Positions 54,081-64,000 of a stretch of DNA of 64,000 bases are shown in pieces. Source of the stretch: Paragonimus westermani (Eukaryota > Platyhelminthes > Trematoda > Plagiorchiida > Troglotrematidae); the NCBI GenBank assembly GCA_008508345.1, contig QNGE01000131.1, positions 1-64,000 on the forward strand. The letters are read 5' to 3'. The notes under the pieces were generated by a model that saw only the letters and a list, made by a program, of their open reading frames with translations, had not been told where the DNA came from and ran no database searches. Positions within the stretch are counted from its first letter, which is position 1; every line of letters begins with the position of its first letter. The position numbers and the translations under genes are program-made.

Positions 54081-57000
54081 CACGCAGAGAACAGGGAGAT
54101 GGTTCACGTTCAGGGTTATTTTGGTGGGAGGAAAAATGGAGATGACAGTCACCTGAAGAAGCTCGGAGCGGTAAGCAATGGTGGCCGACGTAGCTGAAAG
54201 AGAACTGTGACCGGCTGACAGACTTTGAATGTAATAAACTGCTGACGGGGCACCCAGCCCGAAAATGTTGTGCCTTTTCAGAACTGCGGAAGTAATTAGG
54301 TGAGAAACGCAGTTGAAATTGAACACCAACATCGTGTGGTCAAGAGTGGCTAACGGCTAGACAAAGGACACTACTTATAGCTCGGTAGCAAGTATGAATT
54401 CAGAGAGAGAGTGGGAACCGTCAGAAGCCAATCCAGTTATGCAGTCCGCACACTAGGTGGATCAAACTTCCGAACGTGATGGGAAGAGGAGGCGGAGGAT
54501 GAACAGGCATTTTTAACGGAGGAACCATCGAAATCCATGCTTGGAAGGTCGAATTCCCGTAGGATCAAGGTACTTGTGTGAACGGAGATATCGGAATGTG
54601 ATAAAACGGAAAGTAATAAAGAGTGATTTAACGTGGAGATAACGGACAGAAGTGAATCACCAAGATGACCGACGAACTAGTTGAGTTGTGTTGAATGCTA
54701 CAGAAAATAGTTATATAGGATTAACAAGGCAGGGTCTATCACGATGGAGGAGGGAAGCGACTGAATGACAGAGAAAGCAGCTTCTCCTATTCCTACCCGT
54801 TCTTCCAGTCCCGCGAAATACCATATATTGTGGGTGAGCTTCAGCGTCAATGATATTAGAGGTCAATCAATTTCTTGCAACAACCGTAGACAGGAGTCAA
54901 CGGGTGTCATAAAGCAGTTGGAACACCGGTACTCGACCCCTGAGACCTGGTGCACCATCACAGAAACACGTCAATGAACAAACCTCAGATGACAGATTAG
55001 AAGCGTTGTATTGAGGCCTGAGGTGGTCGGCCAGGTTAGAACTTTTAAAGACCCAGACGAATTGGCGGAGGTTTGGCCATCAACAGAAGCATGTCATGCA
55101 GTAACACTCTCACTGGGAACATCAAGACTGTGTAGGCTTGCTGCATCAATGTACGCTTCCGCCGATCGTTTTATACCTGCTCAGACAGAGTCAAGCCATC
55201 ACTGCCAATTTAGTTGTCCGTGGGGAACACTGGGGGTGATGTGATATGAAACGCTCTGCCGGAATCGCGTTTGGCAGGCGGTTGATCACCATGGACCTGA
55301 ATATCGCGAGGACGTTTTCCTCGAGGTTCATCTCGTGGATACAAGGCCAAGTCTACCATTTTGTCAGTAGCAAAGTACACTCAGCCTTAGGTTCCGGTAA
55401 GCTGGATACAATAGAAGACCTGCATAAGACATTATGATCAGGCAGGGCTAGAATGGTTTATACCAACACATTGCGAGTTTCAATCCCCCCGCTATGCTTA
55501 CGAGATTTGATGTGAGCCGGCGTTAGCAGTTCTGAGTTATGACTGCACTGTAAACCTACGTCACTGGTGTTCTTCTTATGGGGAAATTCACAGGCCGGAC
55601 GGTGTTTTGGGGTCTCTTAGCAAGCTGGTGCCTGTGCAAGCTGTTAGTTTGCTACGTAGATATCGGTCTTCCAAGAGCGGGCAGGAGATAGGAAGCACCA
55701 ACTGGGTCAGACAACACTAACCTTCGTCCAGGTATAAATCGCTCGTTAGTATGTAGGCAGAGAGCCTCCTCGAGAGTTGTCAACGATCACTGAGGAGTAG
55801 CTAAAGGTGCCAATATTAACTGCAGTTATTATACTTAAACACAAAAGCGCAAGTCCTGCAGTCACCATGACTAGATTCAGCCGACCATTTGCCAGACAAT
55901 GGACGCTATACATTAAGTGTATGGTTTTTCAGTGGGCGTCAACCTTTGTAACGGGAGAGTTGGAGACACACACGGCACCATCAGTCGATTACTCCTCAGT
56001 TAGAAGTGTGGTAAATCTTGTTCTGCTGTTACCGCAAGAAAAACGGTAAAATCAACACTGATATATGGTAACGCTTCATAAAACACAACTGTGATTTGTG
56101 GTTTGCAAACCCTGTGAGTCCAGCGTTCAAAACTATGACAACATAGTCCCTTCCGGTTACAGTTCACAGTTTTAAGACACGTAATGCGCGGCCTGTCTCC
56201 AACTTCGGCAGCTACCTTAGACTTGAAATCTCTGGACGACACACACCAGAAAACAGACCGGATTGTTTGCACCTTTTTTCAGCAGACGAATAAATACAAC
56301 TTTGGACTCGTTACTGGGAACCTAACCGTAATCAAGATAACGACCACCGCGGGAACCGCTCCAACAAAATAAAAGGAAAACTACGGTGGCCTACCACATT
56401 GTTAAGGGTGAAGCAATGGAAGCGGTGATCGAATAACTTGATTACGGAGATGGTCAGATTAGAAAAATCTTTTGGCTGGGCACGAGGTTGGCGGGGTTCC
56501 GGATAGATTCATAATCATCGAAAAACTTGATTGTTTTCATTCTTTTGCTGCAGAAATTCCGTTTCATGTCAACAGTTAATGATATCTTTTTCCTTCCTAA
56601 ATCAGAAAACTATTGGTGCCTAGGTCCGAAAAAATGAGTTAAAAGTACCAAAATCCTGCACGCATATGCTATTCGGTGTCATGCTGGCGTCTGCCAATCT
56701 GGAAAGCAGGCGATAGAAACAAAGTTTAGTACCGCTACTGGTATTTACATCAGATACAAAGAACGGGGTAAGGTTAAACCGAAGTGATGGTTTTTCGAAG
56801 GTCCTGAAATTCGTGGCTTATAAATGTTCTGTTTGTCGACCAGACAGGAACAGGCGTGATTCCGGCTACCCAAGCACGCGACAGTAAGAACGTTCAGCAA
56901 ATGATCGGTATAAAGACCGACGAACTTCTTATAAAGAGGGCGGAAGGATATGACCATACGCCATTGGTTTGGTGAGTGAGAATGCGAAATAAGTGGAAAC

Positions 57001-57439
57001 TGAGCGAACTGAGTTAGTTCTAAGTATTCGGGACACATGCACCTCTCATACTAACTTGGCCACAGAAAAGTACTCATGCACACCACATACCCAGGAGGAT
57101 TGTCATGGAAACTAGGATTTTCTTCACAACCATTAATAATAAACTGAAAAATTAGATCGGGGATGGGTGAGTGCCCAAGAATTTCCCAGGCTCATATCTA
57201 TTTTTATGCGGCGAAAGAGCGTTCGTCCTTCAGCTTGTAGGGATTACAGTCAATAATAAATTCTACTGGGGAGTGACATCTGTCAAATATTGCCTTGAAC
57301 CTATCCGTGGTTATCTCCGTAACAACTGTGCCATGGAAGGCATCCCTGTATCCAGTACCGATAAGGAAATGGAGAAACTCCTGCCGGTAAGTCTGTTGTG
57401 TTGCTTTTTCAACTTAACAGTGCCTCCTTAAAGGTGATT
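54081..57439. other. No secure feature
   Basis: Open frames are short and without domain signatures. At 57171-57386 a frame of about 70 codons ends in CTGCCG followed by GTAAGT, a perfect 5' splice-donor consensus, and is preceded by TTCCCAG. A host exon is possible but unproven. Confidence 0.4.
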
Positions 57440-58990
57440 CATCATTCAGAATTAATAGACTAGTGCAGAGGCGATGAGGATTATGCAGACTTTTGTGGAC
57501 AAGTGTCATGCCCCCACGAAAATTTCAAACCGAACGAGCCCGGTTTTTGTAGGCTGTATGCATACGATGGGATTCTCATTCCCGGTACTCTTTTGGTAAC
57601 TGTTCTCTAAATTCCTCAATTGAACTAATGTCCTAACTAAGAAAAGAGGAATGAACCCGCAAGTTCAGTTTTACGTGAGACATTACTGGACTGCATAATG
57701 ATCTGGATAAGGGGGCAAGATTTATCGGACGTGAATGGCACAGCACAGCACTGTCCGCTCAGCATGTTAGTAATGCGGCGTTTTTAGAAATGCCTGATCC
57801 TCTTGAATAGAAATAACTCTCTGACGTTCCTGAGCGGCTGACCGGAGGAAGCCTACTATCATATAGTAAGTCCTTTTGGTACTTTGGCGGGTATGCAGCG
57901 TGATACAGTTGTTCATATCGAAGGGCAGACGGTTTTCTGTCACCGAGAAGTAGAGTTTATCCAGATCAGCCTGAGGTGTGTCCCCATTCCCTGGCTGCAC
58001 ATTGTATCTGAGCCATCAAATCACTACACTGTATAGACTCAGTGACAGCGTTAATAAATGTCGAGGCTAATAACGATCCGAGAATGGAACCACGAGGTAC
58101 TCCCCCAGTGGTTGGATGTGTCGAATAGTATTTTCGACGGACTCTTTAACTCACTGTCATGTCCGAGAGGTAGCTTTGCAGCCAGAATAACAGCTTGCCC
58201 GAGATATCACAAGCCTCCTTCCTGATTGACATGATATCGGTAACCAACGTGCGAAAGGCCTTCGCAAAATTCAGGTAGACTTCATCTGCACTACTGCCTG
58301 GATCCAGTGTTTTGGTCCCAATAATACACAACTAATGACTTTGTGAGTACACCACTGTCATTAATAAACTTATACTATTAGGACGGAAAGAAATACATGT
58401 AGCGACATGTAACGTCGAATTTAGCTGTCTATATCGCCTTCTAGGAGGTTAGATTTGATTACAAATAAGATGGTAGACGGTAGTTTGCAGCAGTGCCACA
58501 TTTGCAGCCCTTATGAAGAGGCCCCACCTGACAGTACTTCCATACACTTGCAATTTTTCTCTCGTTCCTCGAGAGACAGAGTAATGCGCGTGATACAGCC
58601 ATCAAAGTGTTCGCGTACTGTTTGAGGAAGCTGCGTGAAATATCGTCTGGACTAGGCGACTTGTGTGTTGGCTGAGGTAACGGAAGCCGACAACATGACC
58701 TATTCCACACACCTTTGGTAACTGCGCGTGAATTTGGTGGGTCTTAGCCTTTCAGTATACTTAGTGTCTGAGTCAAAAGAGTGTCATTGCGTCTTTGAGG
58801 AAGAGATACTCTTTGGTGCTGGAACGCCGATGACAGCATCCCTTTGAATACTGTTTTGTGCCGGCCCGTCAGCAACATTCGAAGCATCAGCTTCGAGCAG
58901 ATTGAATCATGTGGCCGATAAACTATAATAAGGCGTTCTAGGCATGGAACTTTTAATACTAGTAGAGAAATGGTGGCACAACTCAACATG
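57440..58990 (-). mobile_element. CR1-like reverse transcriptase fragment, minus strand
   Basis: The minus-strand blocks in order are SPSPDDISRSFLKQYANTLM, NERKIASVWKYCQVGPLHKG and TAANYRLPSYL (58.47-58.7 kb). VYLNFAKAF (motif A, Asp to Asn) and KLLFWLQSYLSDMTVS follow at 58.15-58.3 kb. DLDKLYFSVTENRLPFDMNN, then TKRTYYMIVGF and VISIQEDQAFLKTPH lie at 57.77-58.0 kb. This is the fingers-to-thumb order of CR1-type RT. Stops and frameshifts are frequent; the YADD region is unreadable. Confidence 0.72.
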
Positions 58991-60359
58991 ATTAATGGTA
59001 ATTGAGGTGCCAGGATACAACAGCTATCCTAGAAGCAGCTACAAGCGATGGGCTGCCTGTTGATTTTTGAAGGTTTTACCGCCTACTAACTTACTTCTCG
59101 ATGGGCTACATGGAGAGGGGGCTTTTCACTGGAAATTCCCAGTGCAAACACTTCTTGATGATACCTGAAGCTTCGCCGAAAACATTCGGATCTGCTTGCT
59201 TGTTTTTGTGACCTGTATGTTTGGGTTTTTAGGTAGATATTGACTCCCCACACTTACCTCTGACAGTGACGTTTTCAAATGTGGGTCTGCAAGAAGTGAA
59301 CTTCAATGTTTAGTATGACTGTTTACAGCTTATACATAGATAGAACATGTCATCCGTATGATGTTGCAAAAGTATTTCAAAAATGGCTGACTGAATCGAG
59401 CTGCCATACCTACGGTACCCCCTTCTACGGTACTGAACACATGTCCAGGCCCAATGACTAACCATGCTGGATTATTCGCAGAACTTACAGTGGTTAACTG
59501 TCGAAGATGGAGGAATATTGGGTGCCCCTCGGTTACTATTTCCACTGTTTATTTGCTCTACCCTATGTTGAACTTTGAAGAAAGGCCAGAAAGCAGCGAT
59601 GAAGATAGATGAACCTGGCGTCGCAACGGGGTGCGTTAACGTGAATAACGTCTAAAATCTCGAAAGAAAGAAGTTCTAAGCATGTGCGAGCTAAGAAAGC
59701 AAAATTGTGTGTAAGAAACACTGCAACGTGACATCTTTAATTACGAACATCCTGACGGTCAATTCACTAAATTTCAGATGGCTATTTACGTCATCTATGC
59801 CGCTCAGAAACCGGCGATGAGTACCATGGGATACGGCGAATTAACTACTTTCTTAGGGTACGGTGACTGGGGCCGGTCGTTGAAGATGAAAGGATGGACA
59901 ACAGAAAATTTCGGTGAATGGCCCCGAGAACAGTACCGAGGGTACTGAGAGTAGATTGGAGAAAGAATAGGCGTTCAGCACAAAAATGTAGTGTTGCAAA
60001 TTCGTGGATGCATGGTCTTTGATGCCAAAGGATTCCGAATACAATCCATCAATTTCCTAGATATCACTGGGTGATATGTGACAAAACATGGCTTGACCGG
60101 TGGAGTCGTAACATTAAGGCCTGATTAGAAATTCCGTGCAGTTCCATTTCGTGGGTTGCACTCGAGACTTCTTCTGTGCGTACTGGCGGTCACCTTAAAT
60201 GCATTCTGAATTTTTGGTGGTTGATGATACAGAATGTTAACGAGAACATATTTTGCTTGTTTCACGCTGAAAGCTAGAAACCGGACGGTTTTGTTAAAGA
60301 GCATTCGTCTAACTGTGTGAATGATAATCTAACAGTGCTTTAAAGCGGCCTCTAGAAGA
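58991..60359. other. No recognisable feature
   Basis: No motif or repeat seen. It may contain further eroded non-LTR sequence, but nothing supports that directly. Confidence 0.45.
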
Positions 60360-60640
60360 GTAGTTGGCAACCTCAGGAACAAAAGTTATTCCAGTGGCTA
60401 ATAACCCCGTAATTAACGAACCGTTTCTTGATAAGTGTCCGGGGACGCAACTGAAATAGCTTCTTGGCATTTCCTCGTTGGCCGTTATTATTCGTCAGAA
60501 CGAGGAGCTGCTCTTTGAGACCTGCGCCAAAGAAGTGGTGTTTGCCGATCAAATCAACACGAAGTCTTCGAAATTCACGTGAAAACAAATAAGGAATTCT
60601 AGTCCGAAACACGTACTTGAAGTTTATATGGTCCGTGACT
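60360..60640 (-). mobile_element. CR1-like RT C-terminal fragment
   Basis: The minus strand reads REFRRLRVDLIGKHHF, LKEQLLVLTNNNGQRGNAKK and LFQLRPRTLIKKRFVNYGVI, then SHWNNF. R-RLR-x-D-L-I followed by RG-x-x-K-K-L and RV/GVI-x-x-W-N is the C-terminal signature of CR1-like RTs. It is of the same general type as the C-terminus at 37.7 kb. Only about 80 codons remain. Confidence 0.68.
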
Positions 60641-63600
60641 GGTTTGGTAGGTGCCTGTTCTACGGTAATTTCTTCCTTTTCTCGAAGCCGACTTGTCGTA
60701 TCCGAGTAGCAGTTATATTTCGACCCTTTTTGTCATCGTTGGTGGTGCGCTCAATCTACCCGAGAGTGGTGAGCGCCCTATTGTGCAACCATCTCATGGC
60801 AGTAGGCGAAGGGTAGTTTAGACAACGCCCGGACGCCTGGCTCTTTCATTAGATGAACCTTTGTGACACCCATCACGCTCACCGCGCGTTGTCCCATGAT
60901 TAACTGGGTATTCTCCATCGATTGATATTTGTGTATTTACTGCCACTCGAGCGGAGACTTCAGTCGTTCGATGGGTGCTCATTCTACCCAAGAATAATCT
61001 GCAATGCACTAGAGTCAGCAGCATCACAGTTTAAAATCCTCAGCGCACAGGAGAGAGGGTCCGGTAGGGTCGTCATGGAGGTTGTTGATCTGGTTAATGA
61101 ATAAAGAAAGACCTAACAATAAGTCTAATATGTATCTCCATAACTAAAGAAGGATGATGAAAGAGCTGGCGCGGTCCAAGAATTGAGAAGTTCTGCATTA
61201 GGAAACGGTGCATCTGAAGATGAATTACTTCCAGAATGCCCGAGCTTACGGGTTGTTTCCACAGAAGCCGCGTAGGATAGAGGCAAAGAGGTCATCAACT
61301 GAAGTAGGGTCATTTTCTTCGGTCTGCGAAGGCCATCCACGGCTAGGAAGGAAACTTGGCTGATTAGAGTGAAGAGGTCCGTTTTCCAACGGATGCCTTG
61401 TGACAAAATGCCATCATCTTGGAGGAGATTCTGGTGAGGCTGACTAACCAACAGCTGGCATGGAAATGCCGTCCGTCCGCCACGGAAACAAACGCAACAA
61501 CGGCTTCCTTCCATACATTGGAAGGACTATCATTTTGGAATTTTCGTTTCGATCAACTTGTGGAAGGATTCTGCCAGAACGGTGAATATTTCTTTGAGGA
61601 ACCTGAAATGGGCGTTACCCCGACCCATCCTACCGCAAGAATTAGCCTTGAATGAAAGATGTTCATCATCCGGTACAGAAGATTCAGCTGAATAGAACGG
61701 TTTCCGGAAGTTCCACATCAAAATGTCAGGGTACCAGCCCGTCAGTGCCGCCTTAGGGATCGTAAGCGCGACAACAACTGGACAGTCCGAAAAGGAATGT
61801 CTATCCGGCAGTCACAGAAAAAGACAATACGGCTTATTTTTCCCAGTGTATGTGGATGCCTGAGGGGATAGTTCGCGCTGACTCTTTCCGTTAATCTATT
61901 CTGTGTCCGCTGTTTAACCCTCAGGTGGATTGCCTGTCCTAGGTTTTGCGCTCACTGTTCTCACTTTGGTATATCATTGTAGATTATCTATTCCAGTGGA
62001 GGTGTTTGCTTAGGTATCCATCAATTGCATTGTATGCCAACGAATTAGCGAAAAGAGGAGCAAGTAAATGATGTTAACTGGCGTGGAAAATGTTTGGTAA
62101 TTAGTTGGATTTTCAGTCGGTGATTCCAGCAAACGGTTTTACAGACATCCTCACTGTTATTAACGCTTTCGTGAGAGAACTACAAACTGGAAAATCTACT
62201 TTGAGGCAACATCTGTGTTACCACTCTAACGCGATTCTAGTTCATCTGCTCAATATCTTTCACGTGATGAAACCTCTCGTCTTGTACTAGCACAGTTCGG
62301 AAGTAGTTGTGGGACGGCTGATGGAAGAGCAACCAAACCTCATCCAATGCGTTCTCTTTCACAGGGTAAAGAACATGAGGAGATCTTTGATGTAACTGCA
62401 ATTCAGTCGCGAGAGAAAGTGATGCTGAATGGAGTTTCCGTCAACCTCGTGAACTTAAACAAGCACCGGATGGTTGTGTGTGATTCCCGAAGGTAACGAA
62501 TGAAATGTGGTCATCTCGGACAATAAAACCTACAACAGTGGAGGAGTCGCAGACTTATCAGACAGCAACTAGTGAAGTCTCAGCTCACACCCCCGCACAT
62601 TACATTCAGGAAGTTTATATCAGAGGGGTAACATGAATGTCTTGGTGGTACTAACAAAGCAGCCCTCATTTCGAAAGGACACTAGGATCTTGGGCAACTC
62701 CACCGCGATTCCATTACATTTTCTGTTGTGAAATAACTCCCGTGAATTTTTATCGTGCTGCGCTGCTGGTCCCTTAACTGTGACGCATCATGGTCCAACG
62801 GGGTAAGCTGCCGGTTCGCTTGAAGAGAAGTTTCTGCAACTGACGGCAAATCTCTGTTGGAATGCTCATCGTTCCTGATGTGTTGAAATGTCGTTATGAC
62901 GTCCCTGCAGAGAGCCATGCTGGAAACGAAACAGGCGAAAGCTGCTTGGGCACGTGGAATGTGAGGGAAGGGGAACTTCCTCCACTCCGTTGTTACCCTT
63001 TTGCATTTACCTTGGACGTACTGCTAAGTATCGAAGAAGGCTCCACTGGCATGAACATCCAACTAGAGAATATACCACTGATGAAACTTTAGAGAGCGCA
63101 ACACAATTCATTGTGTAGTTTTCTGAAAAGTCTTGTAAATATAACCGACCCCATGTCAGTCCGTTCTTCTAACGGGATGCAGTTCTCCAACTTATCAAGG
63201 TGTCAGTATGAGAAAATGTTGAAACTTTTTTCACCGTTGTTTGTTGAATCCAGATGGCCATCCATGGTTTGCTTCAGACGTGCGCCCGACTTGTAAAAGC
63301 CTGCACTCTGCACGACTGAATGACAGGTGATTAACAACAGGTCAACCTCGCAATATCGTTTTGTAGTAAGCGCTCGCCATGTGCGAACAGAATTGGCTGC
63401 CAAGTTTTGGAGTCATGGGTGTAGGGTAGGAGACGAGAATGTTTTACGGCTGACAACTCATCGGGTCGCAGGTAAAAAATTTGAAGTCCGATAATGCAGA
63501 CTTGCAGCTAGCCAGCCGAAGTGACACGCCATCAGAACGTCACAACATTAATTGTGAACTTGAATGTAAATAGTCCCGAAGCAGTGTCTACGAGGTCTTC

Positions 63601-64000
63601 TGTGCGGAACGCCGGAAGATTTCACAAGGGTGTTGAACGATTGAAACTCTAGATGTTCCCATGGATTCCACAAAAAAGGATTCACGCCCAAATGCCTGTC
63701 GACTGTCTGTGTTCGTTAACCCTCTCTCACAAGTAGGCTGGAAATTCACGAAAGACTTTGTTGAACTCTCTGTTGGGCAATAACGGTCTCCAAGTTGTTC
63801 TCTGGTGTTGTTGTCCAGACGGCACTTCATCACTTTCAAAGTGGTGAAGAGCTACGTTACATTAAGTTATTCAGCTGTATTCGTCCTAGGGTTCCCCCGT
63901 AAATGATTTTAAACGCGGTGTGTTCCCGTGCCTTTAAGACGGCAGCTAGTCCTAAATGATGTTGAACCGGGGAGAGCAGATTCTTGACTAACTCTCACAC
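60641..64000. other. No secure feature
   Basis: Open frames up to about 129 codons (61125-61514 minus, Ser-rich) show no domain and no splice-supported structure. No repeats, tandem arrays or RNA genes were recognised to the window end. Confidence 0.4.

Noticed and set aside
53838..54145. Two plus-strand open frames over the right TRIM LTR
   Set aside because: These are LTR sequence, repeated at 53266-53499, not a protein-coding gene.
61125..61514. 129-codon Ser-rich open frame on the minus strand
   Set aside because: No domain, no convincing splice or start context, and an overlapping open frame on the opposite strand; consistent with chance.
1..64000. CRISPR array, rRNA, operon or bacterial gene content
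   Set aside because: No regularly spaced repeats, no rRNA motifs, and the coding remains are all eukaryotic mobile elements.

Overview
This window is eukaryotic, repeat-rich DNA with no host gene that I can defend. The content suggests a flatworm (cestode or trematode). The strongest clue is an LTR retrotransposon whose Gag carries the CX2HX9CX3C box known from the CsRn1/Boudicca clade. It lies among CR1-like and RTE-like non-LTR elements of a kind familiar from flatworm genomes. The organism call is an inference from element families, not from a host gene or an rRNA.

Layout. 1-4145 (minus): a Ty3/gypsy element of K02A2.6-like type, cut at its 3' end by the window edge, with a 5' LTR and primer-binding site but dead enzymes. 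4280-6546 (minus): a much older CsRn1-type gypsy remnant. 7501-16548 and 22294-28330 (all minus): degenerate pieces of a two-gene DNA transposon. Its CACTA-like transposase is followed downstream by an ORF ending in a DUF4806-like domain. 18622-21300 (plus): a third gypsy family with LTR, primer-binding site, gag, protease and reverse transcriptase. 28455-37950 (plus): one CR1-like element about 2.6 kb long, split by four LTR-type insertions. One of these is a complete 5884-bp CsRn1-like element at 29933-35816, with 379-bp LTRs and a 4-bp AGGC target duplication. 38811-47530: RTE-like elements on both strands, with a 281-bp assembly gap at 44173-44453. 47536-48720, 57440-58990 and 60360-60640: further CR1-like fragments. 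53205-54076: a compact 872-bp non-autonomous LTR element (TRIM type) with two 286-bp LTRs and a perfect CTAG target duplication. Its LTR family recurs at about 18.6, 24.7, 25.8, 50.7 and 52.2 kb.

Best-supported structures. Several insertions have exact terminal repeats and exact 4-bp target-site duplications read directly from the sequence: 17674-17969 (AGCT), 28680-28977 (CGTG), 29933-35816 (AGGC), 36896-37188 (GGCT), 52175-52459 (GTTG) and 53205-54076 (CTAG). Together they give an order of insertion. The oldest layer is the CR1, CACTA-like and 4.3-6.5 kb gypsy debris; the youngest is the CsRn1-like copy, whose LTRs differ at 6 of 379 positions.

Nothing here works as a host pathway. The coding potential is mobile-element polyproteins, nearly all broken. 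The stretch from about 48.7 kb to the end is mostly unrecognised sequence.
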